This document shows, in pieces, positions 12,420-24,411 of a stretch of DNA of 64,000 bases. The DNA comes from Dryas octopetala (Eukaryota; Streptophyta; Magnoliopsida; Rosales; Rosaceae): NCBI GenBank assembly GCA_963921425.1, contig OY992838.1, positions 21,245,861 to 21,309,860 of the forward strand, given 5' to 3'. Every line of letters begins with the position of its first letter. Position 1 is the first letter of the stretch. The notes beneath the pieces were generated by a model, which saw nothing but the letters and a program-made list of their open reading frames with translations, was not told the DNA's origin and ran no database searches. Both the position numbers and the translations under genes were made by a program.

Positions 12420-12938
12420 GGGTTAATTTTAGTTTAGTACTTCAAGTTTGCTTCAAATTTCAATTTAGTACCTCATGTTTACTATCTTGTAATGTCATAC
12501 CTCATATTTCCAATTTCTTACAATGTCATAGCTCCGTCATTATGACTGTTAAGAGATCTCTTAAATGTTGATGTGACACTTACGTGGCACTTACGTGACA
12601 CTCCCACAATACTGATTGGATGCCACGTGATTTGACAACATGACACGTCATGCCACGTGGCATAAATAATTTAAAATCTAAATTTTTTTTTAAAAATTAA
12701 TAATTAAGTGTCATGTTTCTAGATTTTTAATTATTTTTATGCCATGTGACATCCAGTCATTATTGTGGAGAGTGTCACGTAAGTGCATCAGCATTTAAGA
12801 GATCTCTTAACAATCATACTGACGGAGGTATGACATTGCAATAATTGAAAAGATGAGATATGATATTGCAAGATTTTAAATATGAGCTACTAAATTGAAA
12901 TTTTAAGCAAACTTAAGATACTGAACAGAAATGAACTC
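12420..12938. mobile_element. Long-TIR MITE abutting the P1 promoter
   Basis: The left end GGGTTAATTTTAGTTTAGTA (12420) pairs with the complement of the right end (GAACTC, 12938). Arms of about 180 bp include the matched blocks TTAAGAGATCTCTTAA (12550s and 12800s), with copies of CACTTACGTG or CACGTAAGTG. The centre holds repeated CCACGTG and CATGACAC-type motifs. No transposase is present. Its right edge lies 15 bp from the first promoter motif of the ribosomal protein gene. Confidence 0.75.
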
Positions 12939-12953
12939 AATTTACTGTCCAAA

Positions 12954-13116
12954 TGGGCTTCGAAATCTTTTGTGTACCCAAGAACTACCATCGCATAATC
13001 TGTGTTTATTATGGGCTCGGTCCATATTTGGATCCAAATGGGCTTCAAACGAATCAGGGGAGCCCAATTCAGTGAAACTTAAAACCTATATCTCGCCTGC
13101 GAAACAGAAACCCTAG
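12954..13116 (+). promoter_or_regulatory. Site II elements and telo-box of the ribosomal protein P1 promoter
   Basis: TGGGCT occurs at 12954-12959, 13012-13017 and 13039-13044, and its complement AGCCCA at 13061-13066. AAACCCTAG (telo-box) lies at 13108-13116. Combined site II and telo-box motifs are characteristic of plant ribosomal-protein and proliferation-linked promoters, which fits the gene immediately downstream. Confidence 0.75.
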
Positions 13117-13312
13117 CGCAGAAGCATTGTGGTATTGCAGCAGCGCAGCACTCTCTCGATACCACACTCAGCCATCAATCGCAGATCTCGTCTACCTCAG
13201 GTGAGTCTCTCTCTAATGGCTCCGACTAATTTCTTATTATGGACTATAAACTTTATTCGTATTGAAAAAAGTAAGTAATTTTGGGTGTGGTTTGTGGGTT
13301 GTAGTTTAAACG

Positions 13313-14034
13313 ATGTCGACTTCAGAGCTTGCTTGCACATACGCGACTTTGCTCCTCCACGACGATGGAATCGCCATATCTGTATCCTTTATTGCATAGT
13401 CTTCACGGTTTTCTTTTTTGTTACTTGTGTATGTGTTCATATAATTGTGTTTTGCTTATTTCGTATTTTGTTTTTTATTTTGGCTGAAAGCTAAATACTA
13501 ATATAAAGTTAATATGGGTTTATACTTTGATTTCTTTTCATTTAACTGAGTTTAAGTTTGTGGCTTAATTGTTGTAAGTGGGTACAATACAAATGTTGTT
13601 TGTGGATCTGTGTTTCTCCTTAAGTTGTTTGTAATAGGCAGAGAAGATTGCTGCTTTGGTGAAAGCTGCCAATCTCACAGTTGAATCATACTGGCCTAGC
13701 TTGTTCGCCAAGCTTGCTGAGAAGCGAGACATTGGGGATCTTATCCTGAATGTTGGTGCCGGTGGTGGTGGCGGTGCAGTTGCCGTTGCTGCCCCAGGTG
13801 CCAGTGCTGCTGCCCCTGCCGCCGCTGCTCCTGCAGCTGAGGAGAAGAAGGTATTGTTGGCTCATTTGATGATGATGATGATGTTTTTATCAAATGTGGT
13901 TCCCTAATTGTTCAGTCTTTGAGGGGTTTTCTGATTTGTGCATGTGGGTTTTTGTTTTGTTTTCGAATTTGATTTTGCAGGAGGAACCTAAGGAAGAGAG
14001 TGATGATGACATGGGATTCAGCTTGTTTGATTAG
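13313..14034 (+). CDS. RPP1: 60S acidic ribosomal protein P1
   Basis: Coding exons 13313-13381, 13638-13850 and 13981-14034 total 336 nt, or 111 aa. A 5'-UTR intron probably runs from the donor at 13201 to the AG at 13303-13304. The protein starts [20 protein letters not shown], continues with the helical dimerisation region ([20 protein letters not shown]), a Gly/Ala-rich hinge ([15 protein letters not shown]), an acidic [14 protein letters not shown] stretch and the C-terminal MGFSLFD. P1 pairs with P2 on P0 to form the ribosomal stalk that recruits elongation factors. The usual plant ending is GFGLFD, so a Ser replaces Gly, a mild change. Length matches the family. Confidence 0.97.
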
Positions 14035-14354
14035 GAGCTCCTTTCAGCATGATATGATAGTCCATTCAGTTTGCTTGTTTTTGGTACTTTGAGACTGACT
14101 AGTTTACCTTATCAATGTAGTAGTGCTTGTCTTTCTTTTTTGTTTTTTTTTGGCTTATTATATGCATTGATGATAGACAAATTGTTCTGACTTTTAGTTA
14201 TCTGATGCACATCAAAGTTTTGAATATTTTGCATTTGAGCTTCTGGATATATAACTATGTTACCCGTTTGATATTTAAATTGAATGGTTTGCGGTGGTTT
14301 TATAATTTTTTACTGTTATGCATGTTTGGTATAGGATAGTGAGAGGTTTGGTTT

Positions 14355-14603
14355 AGGGCTTGTTTGGTAGTGCTTTTAGAAGCTTTAAAAAAAAAAAATA
14401 GCTTTTGAGTTCTAAAAGCACGTGGAAGCGCTTCTAGGTGAAGCCCTTGGTAGGTGCTTTTTTAGGAAGTGTTTCTAAGTATATTAACAAAAAGCACTTT
14501 GAATTTTTCTCAAAAAAGTTTATAAATTTCTAACAAAAGCGCTTCTAGTGAAAGCACTATTAAGCAAAATTGCTTTATACAGACTTACTTCCAAACAAGC
14601 CCT
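14355..14603. mobile_element. hAT-like MITE downstream of P1
   Basis: The 13-bp perfect terminal inverted repeats AGGGCTTGTTTGG (14355-14367) and CCAAACAAGCCCT (14591-14603) enclose 249 bp with internal palindromic AAAGCGCTTCTAG-type motifs. This is the usual look of hAT-derived MITEs in dicots. No convincing 8-bp target duplication was found. Confidence 0.75.
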
Positions 14604-15658
14604 TATTCTCGATTGATGGTATGACTCTCTCTAGTGAACTGCAACATTGTTACTGCATATGAAGTTGTTGCAGGCAGTCTGGCAATTGGGGTTATATCAT
14701 ATTATTGGAAGAACTTTGAAATTAAAATAGGGATTGTGGGGTGAATAAAATCCTTCTCATTTACGAATTAAGAGTAAAATTCTCCATTTCCCGTTTAGGA
14801 TTTAGGGTCTTAATGTGTCTCAAGACTCATGAGAGGGTGTAAAAATGAAAGCTTGAGGGCGGGTTTTACCGAATGGAATGAATGTTTGTATAATTGGAAA
14901 GGCATGGAGTTTTGAAGTTCTACCCGGCCTTGTAAAATATCATTCTTGAAGAGAAGCCAGGTTACAATGTTTCAATTAAGAAGAAATAGGCACAACACTA
15001 ACAACAAAGTCCAAGTAAGTCCAACAAAGCATTTGATAAAAACGATTTTTTTTTTAATTTCAATGTATGACTATTACATAAAAGCAGTTTCGTCTCAATT
15101 GTTTGAATGGATAAATATTGTTAACATGTCAAGATTTCTTGTTTACAAAATCTAAAAACTGGAGCTTTTTTTTTTGGTAAGATGGGGCCTAACGGCCCAC
15201 GAAACAAAAAACAACGAGAAAAAAAAAAAAAAAAAAAAACCTAACTGGTCACCAAACGACCTCTAGTAAACCCCATAAAATCTTCAAACAGAAACGGCCA
15301 ACAAGCATTAGAGTTACAATTTACAAAACATCACATTTAACATGAAAAGGTTTTTAATATTCTAATGTATGTATATGCCAAATTTGGCAACTTAAATTGG
15401 CTCCAAGATCGTTACGGAAATAGGCATGGTCAAATAAGTTAAAAGGCTTCTATATGCACCCATCGCCAAGAAAAATTCCGAACTTCAAAATTTGTTCTTT
15501 TTAAAAACGCTTCAACGGAAAATTTTCATTTTTCAAGTAAAATTAAAAAAAAAAAAGTAGAATAAGATAAATTTCAAAGTGTAAGAAAATAAAAGAAAAA
15601 AAGGGTCCGATGGCCGGTAAGTCATAACACGAGTATGAATGAGCTATTGGTCGTGGGC
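14604..15658. other. Intergenic with poly-A/poly-T tracts
   Basis: No gene was recognised. Long A or T tracts at about 15045, 15165 and 15220-15239 suggest decayed retroelement tails, but no coding remnant could be read. Confidence 0.4.
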
Positions 15659-15829
15659 TGTACCAGATGTAGGTCTTAACAATTTATGCCAGTACAAATA
15701 TAACACAATTATTAAATGAATTGTCATATGATTAGAATACTGTACCAGATGTAGGTCTTAACTCTTAACTATTTATGCCAGCACAAATATAACACAATTA
15801 TTAAAGTAGTTGTCATATGATTAGAACAC
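15659..15829. repeat. Tandem duplication upstream of eIF2D
   Basis: Copy 1 (15659-15740, 82 bp) and copy 2 (15741-15829, 89 bp) both run from TGTACCAGATGTAGGTCTTA to CATATGATTAGAA. They differ by a 7-base local duplication (TCTTAAC) and a few substitutions. Confidence 0.85.
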
Positions 15830-15887
15830 AAAGCACTAATGGGCCCAACTTAAATGAGCCGGATCAGCACCGAACGGTCCATTTCCC

Positions 15888-15903
15888 AGCCCAGACTAGC
15901 CCA
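15888..15903 (+). promoter_or_regulatory. Two site II-type motifs upstream of eIF2D
   Basis: AGCCCA occurs at 15888-15893 and again at 15898-15903, about 170 bp before the eIF2D start. Paired site II motifs are common in promoters of plant translation genes. Confidence 0.5.
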
Positions 15904-16069
15904 TTTTTCAACCCAACATGAGGGCATAAACGCACCGACCTAATAGTTTTGTCGAGAAGCTTCGACTCCCTAAACCCATGTTGATATTAGAAAAGCCCAC
16001 AAACCCCCTGAAACGCAAAAACACACACACCCAGAAAGCAAAGCAAGCAGGAGCTGAGAAAAGAGAAAG

Positions 16070-19000
16070 ATGTTCAAGAAGGCAGTGGAAGCAAGGTCAC
16101 ACCAGAGACTGTCCGGGGCAGATAGGAAGAAGCTCAAGAGAACCGTCAAAGACAAATTCCCCAGAGCTTCTGAATCAGATATCGATTCTTTACTCCCTCC
16201 CAAGGTCGCTTTTAATTCACAATGATGCTTTTATTTGCCGTTTTTCGATTAATTGGTTTATGGGGTGCTTTGCATTTTCCATTTAGAAAGTGAGTTCAGT
16301 GTGTTTCTGGGTTTTGGTTTTGGGATTGATGTATTGGATAAATTTGATTCTGTTTCATGATTTTTTCCATAAACTTGAATGCTTTCTGTTATTGTTAATT
16401 GAATTCTGGGTTTGTTTTGGAAGCCTCTTTGGAAATAGGGCTGTTGTGATTTTAGTTGTTGGTTTTTAATTTATTTAGTTTTAATACTTTTGATCGGTTC
16501 GAATACCCTATTGTTTCCTGATTGAATTAGTTTAGCATTTGAAAACAAGGCCATTTTCAATGTTCTCCAGAATTTTAGTTTCGTAGTATTCGCTGTGACT
16601 GGTGCATATAGTACTTAGACCCAATTGGTGACCAGTGTTTTAAAATGCTTTATCAAGGTGCGCCTTGAGGGGCCGGCAAACTGCCTGAGGCGCAGGGTGG
16701 GTTTAGCAAATGTCCCATAAGGTGCTCGCTTTGATGATGAGGCGGCGCAAGGGGCATGCCTCGTGGAAGAAGATGACCAATTCTTTTTTAATATGAATGG
16801 ATAATGTAAATGAAGGTTATACATTAATGCATATGTTATTATTTTTTGTAAATGTATAATGTACTCTCATTTGGATTCTCATTTTTTTTTTTGTACATTC
16901 ACTTTGGTAGGCAATTAGCTTTTTGGAAATTAGCCTGTTATTTGGGTTTTGCTAGACTTTTTTTCCCTATGTTTTTTTTTTATTTTTTATTTCAATTAAT
17001 TTCCCTGTTTTGGTTATCATTTGTTATGTGCTGTCATGATATATGGCCATCCTTAGTAAAATTTTGCGCCTAGTTATTACCAAAGACAGTGAGTGCTTGT
17101 ACCATTAACTAAAATGTAATTATTCTTAAGGTAGTTCTGGTAGTTAAACATCCTGTACTGAATTAAAAAATAAATAAGTGGGAGAAGTTTTGATAATGGA
17201 TTTATTCATTTTTTGAAATGTTGAACTGTGTTTTTTTTTTATTGGTTGGAAATGATGAACTTAGGATAAAATAATATTAGTTACTGAATACTGCATATTT
17301 TGTTTGAAATTAATCTTCTAGGTGGAGATAACGGTTTCGAAGTTTCAAAATCGAGTCCATGTATACAGTGTAGAGGGAAGCTTTCCTATATTTTTTGATA
17401 TTGATGGGCGTGGCACAGAAATTTTTCCCACAGGTATCAGGCCATTTTGTCAATTACTCTTTCCTTAATGTGTAGATTGCTATGATAACTCTTGAAGAAA
17501 ATCTAATCAAAGAAATAAATTCTAATATAACATAGTTCAAATGTTTTATTATTATTTTCTTTTAAAATCTGATTGTCTTAAGCATGAAATGTCCTACATT
17601 ACATCATGCTGAGCTTGTGGTTTATATGGAGAAACTTGTGGTTTATAAGATATATAGTTGCTTTAATGTGATCTACTTTTCATGCTGTAACAATGCTACT
17701 TGAGTTCCTGTTTTCCATTGATGAAAGAAATAGTTACAAATGGAAATTATGGAACATGATGTTGACTTGTTCTTAAATTAACTATTCTACTGAAGTTGCG
17801 AAGTGTAATTCTTATTCTTGAAATAGCTATCTTTTATTTCTGTTTTGAACTAGGATGGCTTGTTTTAGTGTTCTGTGATTTGCTTAGGTTGGGTTATAAG
17901 TTGTACAAGTTATGTTTGAAAGGTTTCCATAAGAGGTACAATATTTGTATCATGTATTCTTTGCCTAGTTTTAACTAGTTCTTAGATGCATACTGATCTA
18001 GAATCAATGTTTAATGGATTTTATCTTAAGAGGTTTTTTGAAAACACCGCACCTACACCCTATGGATAAAGCAAATAAAATAATATAGGTGAAAAGTGTG
18101 GCCCTAAATTCGGTTTGGAGTAATGGTGGCTGCAAAGTATGACGAAGGAAAATAAAAGTACGTAGGAAATTTTTTAAAGAATTTAGGAACCTTAAGAAAC
18201 ATAAGCTATGCTTTTTCACTTCCTAATTTGGGTCAATGAAAAATTGAAGAAGCCTCTGATAGAGCACGAGAAATTGTGAAAATATGCTATTCTCCAATAT
18301 ATTGGAACGATATTCACATTTTTGTGTGGTTGATGGTTTTCCATTTCAGTTTATGCTCTCTGGAAGGTCCCTGATCTTTTGCCTTCTTTCATGCTGAAAG
18401 GGGGTGAGGTTTCTCGATATGTCATTGGAGGGGCGGATTTGATGTTCCCCGGTATCAGCATACCTTCTGAAGGTCTACCTTCGTTTATAGCAGGGGAAGC
18501 ATGGGCAGTAAAAGTTCCAGGAAATCCAGCTCCCATTGCTGTAAGCTTCTCCTGCAGATAGGACATGCTATGCTTTTAGGACTGTCAAGACAAGCTGTAT
18601 TTCATTTATTTGTCTAAATTATGTTTCGGGCGTAATCTTCTTATTTGTCAATATCTCTACAGGTGGGGACTACCACTATGAGCACCACTGAAGCATTAAA
18701 AGCTGGGTTGCGAGGGAAGGCCTTGAAAATTACTCACTATTATCGTGACTTACTTTGGCAAGTATTGTTTGGAAACTGGCTTAGAGATTGATAGATAATT
18801 GAAAAGCTTTTGTAACTAACATTCTTCTGGAATCTTCTTTTTCCAGGGAATCAGTTGAATGCCCGTATGTGCCAAATGCAGGCTTTTATGAGGATGCTGT
18901 GTTTGAAGATCCCACCTTCTCATCATTTCAAACTTCTGATTCATATGATGCTACAACTGATGGTGCAAATGATCAACAGAATGGCACTAATGATAAAGAA

Positions 19001-21691
19001 ATGGGGCGATCTGTTGATGTTGCTGATGTGCACTCTGAACCTAGTTCCGCTTCAGTGACACAGATTGATACTGGGAACGAGATTGCTGAAGAAATAACTG
19101 TACATGTTGGTGATCTGAAGGTAACAGATGATGCTTCTGCTGATCAGTCGATTGGGGAGGATCGGCATCATCTTTCCACTGAGGATGTGGACATGCTTTT
19201 GGAAAAATGCCTTTTGCAAGCATTGCATACAACTGTCAAAGATAAAGACCTTCCCATGCCTGGAAGCACACTATGGTATGGTAAACATATAATTTTTGTG
19301 AAACCTTGTGTGATATATATATATATCTCTCTCTCTCTCTCTCTCTCCCTCCCTCTCTTCTCTCTCGCGCCTGCTCTCTCTCACTCTCTCTCTCGCTCCG
19401 TCTCTCTCATGTATATACTAGATTTATCTAAAATTCTGTCACTGTTTTGTGGCTACTGCAGGTCCAACCATGTGTTACCTTGTAGGCCTTCAGGCATCAC
19501 ATTAGACATCAAGAAATCATCGTACAAGAAATTATCGAAGTGGTTACAAGCTAAGTCTTCTACAGGATTGGTGCGTACTGCTTTTATTTTCTTCTTCTTG
19601 ACAGAGAACACTATGAAAGTGTTACCTGTCATTTATGAGAGCTTTTATCTGCATTGGTATTTTTTGATTTTCTTGATTGGGCAAGCCGTGAACACATTTT
19701 GTGAATGTTTATTCTGTTCTTAGTACCTTCTTGTACTTTGTGCATGGGTATGTTTGTTGCGCTGGGTGCTTGACAATCATAATTATTTTTGTTTCAGCTT
19801 GTATGAAAGTTTCATTTTTCCTTGTAAGTTTCTTTCACCATTTTTTGGTGCATATGATGATCTCATTCGTAAACTGAGTTCTAAGAGGTATTGTTTGAAG
19901 TGGACCAAATGATAAATGCATAGGATGTGGAAGTGAGGTGTGAGGCTTTAGCAAGTAATTGTTGTATACATACTGTGTTCTTAGGTGATGTCCCCTTGGT
20001 GTGTTCATACACAAAATATGCTTGTTAAAAAAAAAAATTGGTACCGTTTTTTTAGTTTGATAATCTATATAATTGGAAAAAATGTTTCATGGACCACTTT
20101 TCTATGGATTTATGCATAGATGGTAAGTTGTTTTGTGGTAATAGGTATTAGTCCTGACTTTTGAGTTCTGTTCATATCTCGGCTTAACTTGTTAGAGAAA
20201 TCTCTGGTTTGTTCTGAAAATGGGTGATAATCTTTGCTTATAAGCAAGGTAGAATTTAATAGAGACAGGTGATTAAATTTTGATGTTCTTGTACCCTTTT
20301 TTCTTTTTTTACAGTTAAGTTTTACTGAGATTAATCCACATTCTCTTTGCTTATGTTTGTTTCTTCATTTTGGTGCTAAAACATGCACAGATTACAGTGA
20401 AAGAAGATAAATATAAAAAGGAGTCTGTATTATTATCTGTTAACCGCAAACATCAAGATTACTCATCTTTCAAGCCAGAGAAACGGCAAGTGGAGAAAAC
20501 TGTTCAAACTGGTGTGCATACTGCCAGTGAAAGTCGGTCATCCAAAATGCTTGAAGTGGCTGAGATCTATAAACCAAGTGTACATGTAAATCCAGTATTA
20601 GCTTCTGTAGGAGCTGACACAGGAAAGCTGTACAGTGCTTCAGAAGCCACTGATATTGTGTTTACATATGTTGAAAAAGAAAACCTGGTTAAACCAACGG
20701 ATAAATCTGTTATAGTTTTGGATGTAATATTATGTGATGCACTGTTCAAGGGAGCCATAAAGAAAGGTTCAACATACCCAACAGAAATTCATAAGAGAGA
20801 TTTAGGAGCAGCATTTGTAAACCGGATGCAGGCCCATCACATTGTGACGAGGGGAAGTGATTCGGTTGTCCGTAAAGGTGGTTTGAAAACAATCCAGATA
20901 ATGACTGAAAGGCGGCAAGGTAACAAAAAAGTCACTAAATTATCAGGGCTGGAAACTTTCTTGGTGGATCCTGAAGCTTTGGCATCAGAGCTACAGAAGA
21001 AGTTTGCCTGCAGTACAACGGTGGCAGAACTACCAGGTGCAATTCTTCATTACAGTAGACTGAATTTAATTTTTGTTAGAGATTATCTTTTCTCTTTTTC
21101 ACTCTTCATGTGTGTGTAGCATTTTATTAGGAAAATTAGAATGTGAGGAAATTTTTCAGTAGATAATATTTATGTATCTGCCTTTTTTTTGTTTGATATG
21201 CAGAAGTGATTTTTTTTTTTTTATATTGAAAAACATTAGGATCCTGTTTTTTGCCATGCCAAGTAAGACACTATCAGTGTTCCTGTTAGGCTTAGTGAAT
21301 ACTGTTTCTGCCCGCATATAGTATAATTTGATAACCTTTCTCCAATGCTACAAAATGCGCCTTGCCAATTTGATTGTCTGGGGATGGTATTTGCTTTGAC
21401 AGTTGAGGATACCTTCCTAGGATTTTTTATGAACACATTTTTTCTTGTAAATGGGAGGGAATTGAACCCTAAACCTATTTTAATCCTAATCCATTACCCC
21501 ACCCATCCTTACCTTTTGGGCTAACCCCAAGGGCTTGATGAATACACAACATGTTTCTCATTTCAGGTAAGAAAGGGCATGAGGTTCTGATTCAAGGTGG
21601 CGTGATTGATGATCTGGCGAAACATATGATTGAACAATATGGGGTCCCGAAGAAATATATTGAGGTCCTTGATAAAACCAGGAGAGGTTGA
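16070..21691 (+). CDS. EIF2D: Eukaryotic translation initiation factor 2D (ligatin-type)
   Basis: Exons 16070-16204, 17322-17433, 18350-18540, 18663-18757, 18847-19275, 19462-19570, 20391-21036 and 21567-21691 give 1842 nt, or 613 aa. Domain order matches eIF2D: an N-terminal pre-PUA module starting MFKKAVEARSHQRLSGADRK; a PUA domain (about 85-175: ADLMFPGI, GEAWAVKVPGNPAPIAVG); a low-complexity Asp/Ser/Thr linker; a winged-helix region (about 280-360); a SWIB-like region (about 410-500); and a SUI1 domain (about 515-607: ERRQGNKKVTKLSGLETFLV, FACSTTVAELPGKKGHEVLI). eIF2D acts on the 40S subunit in GTP-independent tRNA delivery and in recycling of post-termination 40S complexes. Intron 4 uses a GC donor (TTG/GCAAGT at 18757/18758). 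Intron 5 holds a CT microsatellite. A degenerate copy of exon 2 lies near 32.2 kb. Confidence 0.95.
16626..16785. repeat. Possible dispersed repeat in eIF2D intron 1
   Basis: An island with local GC enrichment (AAGGTGCGCCTTGAGG...CTGAGGCGCAGGGTGGG) lies inside an AT-rich intron. It resembles the 'ttttaaaaggcgcgcc' class of short dispersed plant repeats. The identity is from general resemblance only. Confidence 0.35.
19316..19408. repeat. TA/CT microsatellite in eIF2D intron 5
   Basis: A short (TA)n run is followed by interrupted (CT)n (19327-19408), starting about 40 bp after the exon 5 donor. It is expected to vary in length between individuals. Confidence 0.85.
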
Positions 21692-24411
21692 GAAAGGTTA
21701 AGTATACATCATTCTTCTTGATGGTAGTTAGAGGCAACTCTGGGAAAATTATTCTTGTTAATGCATGTGGATTATTGCTTGTCAATCTGCAAGAGCCCGT
21801 TCAGTAATGTTTATGTTTATTTATTTATTTATTTTTTTTCTAATTAAGGAAAGAGTTTGAGGTTGGAGAGAGAAATAAAAAAGGATAAATGAAGAAGAAA
21901 TAAATGTTTTTAAAATAGTTTCCAGTTTTAAAATGAAGAATAAAGAAGACATAATTGTTTTTAAAACAGTTTCCAGTTTTTAATTTTAATCTTATCTATT
22001 CTCCCTCTTCTTGCTTTCTCTTTTCATTTTTTTTCAGGTAATATTGCAAAGAGATTATGGTTGGGATGGGAGGTACTGGCATTGTTGATTGTTGTGGAGA
22101 AAGTGGAGTGCACAAAAGTGCTTGATACAACCCATACATGAGAACTGAAAAATGAGAAGGGTTTAATGTCTTTATTGAACTTGATTGTATACTGAGGAGA
22201 TATGGAAAATGCAGAGGTACCATGGAATTTTCAATTTTGTTTACTTTATGCTATCTGTAGTTGAGAGATATATTTTTAGCTTAATAATTCTAGCGTTTCA
22301 GCTGACCTATGGAATTGTATATGTATATGTTTTGCACTCTTTCAGTTATTATTATTATTTTAAGAAGATGTTATTTGCTTCAACTCTTCTTTCCCATTTA
22401 CATTTCATTTATATGTTGGATTCTATGATGAATAAAACTTAAGTAGAAGCCCACAAATCCTACTGAGTGCTCGGCAATTGCATTTACAACATGCATCTAC
22501 AACTTAAACTTTTATTTGAAAAATGCATCTGCAATCTAAAATCTATATTTATAATTTAAAATATATCATTTGTAATTTAAAAAGATGCATTTATAACTTA
22601 AAAACAGACATTTGCAACCTAAAATTCAGATGTAGATGGGCATCTGCATCTACCGATCTCTTGGTAGCGTGTTTCTGGGCTCCAAGTGCGCACATGCGAA
22701 TAATTTGAGTTTCAACTTGATTTTTTATGTAGTTGAATTTTGATCTAGTTATGAATGTTGAAATTTGGTTTAGAAAAATGTATTTGCGAAGGTCTATCAG
22801 GATTTCCGATGGTGATGAGAGGCGGCAGTTGCAGGGGCAGCAACTGTTAATGGTGTTGGGGTTGGGAGGTGGTGGTGATGGTGTTTGGTTTGGGAGATGG
22901 TGGCGATGATGTTGGGGTTGAGTATGTTTGTTGGGTATAGTAAGTAGAATTATTTGGTGTGATATTAGTTTTAATAAGGGTAGTTTAGGAAAATATGTTG
23001 GGTTTACTAATAAGTTATAAATTGTTTTAAAATAAGGGTGTGTGTAAAGAATATGTTGGAGCTACTAATAAAAAAATTGGGTCCGGCACCAATTTTTTTT
23101 TTTTTAAGAAATGAAAAGGTTTGCTGTGAATCGGGACATAGTACCTCCAATATCAACCAATATGTTTGCCAACCACCCCCACGGTACAGCAACTTTGTTT
23201 GTTAACAACTTAACATTGTCAATTTGAAAATAATTATTAACAAATATAACGTGCAGCTTAAATCTTCCTTATCTTATGCTTCCTTTGCCATTTACATACA
23301 TTTCTCTTCAATCTATTAGATAACAACATATCTTTCTTGGATTAATAATCTTTTAAAATAATGTTATTATTATGATTTTTATTGTTAATTACACACTCTT
23401 AATTAAACATATAAAATATATATCACATACAAACAATTGCATTAAAGTATTCATTATAAATAAAATAATAATTTAATGATTACTAAACAGTTTATGAGTA
23501 CATTTTTGTCAACATGCATCATATACTGTCCAAATCATATAAACTTATTTCATACTCAAATTTTACTATTTTTGTTCTCTTGGAATTGGGACTTTCATAG
23601 TATATAATTTATTGAATTAATTCTATACTCTACACATAGAAATGGTGAAGAGAATGAACATTTTGAACCTCATGCATTAGGCTGTATATCTTATATGGTA
23701 CAAAATAATAGTGAACATTTTCTAAGTAATAGTGTCGTCAACAGACTCAACATGCACTATATTCATCCCATATCAACTAAACTCACTATGTAATTAAATT
23801 TCTTCACTTTTCTTGTCAAAATAATGGATTATTAATTAAATAAAGGTCTCTTCAATTTTCTTATTTTTCTCCAAATTTTGACTGTTTTTCTATAATTTTT
23901 GCCAATAAGATATTTTGTTGAAATTTTCATATTTTTGGACCCTCAATATTTGCATTGATACCAATATTTAAGACTTTACTCGAAACTAATTAATTGAGAG
24001 GAGAGAGAAGAGAGAGGTTGCTGAGGTTGCAAGAGAGAGAAAAGTATGCTACATATGAGTATTTGGAGTCAATGTTCTATACACGTGTCGTATCCTTAAT
24101 TGGTTAAACACAAAATTAGAACTTTTATGCTATTGGGGCGAAAACTACAAAAGCCATAACAAAAAGCCTTTATTGTACATCTTCCCAAACAAAAACAAAA
24201 AAAACAAAAAAGCTTTTTCATTGTACACTCTAATAACTAGTTTTATTTTTTCACAAAAAATAGCATAGCATATTGTTATGTCCATTGTGAATGCTCACAA
24301 GCACCAATTCTTAAGACATCTAAGCATTGGCCTATAATATTATGCAGAAAAACAAAGTCTAACAGAAAGCTAGCAGAATTATTTGAATTAGTGGATAACA
24401 CATGTTTGAAT
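21692..24411. other. Intergenic, no intact gene
   Basis: The first few hundred bases probably hold the eIF2D 3' UTR. 22480-22640 contains four to five degenerate ~28-base units of the type 'ATGCATCTGCAATCTAAAA / TTTATAATTTAAAA'. 22800-22960 is a G-rich GGTGGTGATGGTG block. The rest, to 24400, is AT-rich with no supportable frame. Confidence 0.5.

Noticed and set aside
18869-19723. 284-codon frame as a separate protein
   Set aside because: It is exon 5 of eIF2D read on through introns; splicing at 19275 and 19462 restores homology.
22523-22708. 61-codon frame with repeated YNLK units
   Set aside because: It is generated by the degenerate ~28-base tandem repeat; no start context or homology.
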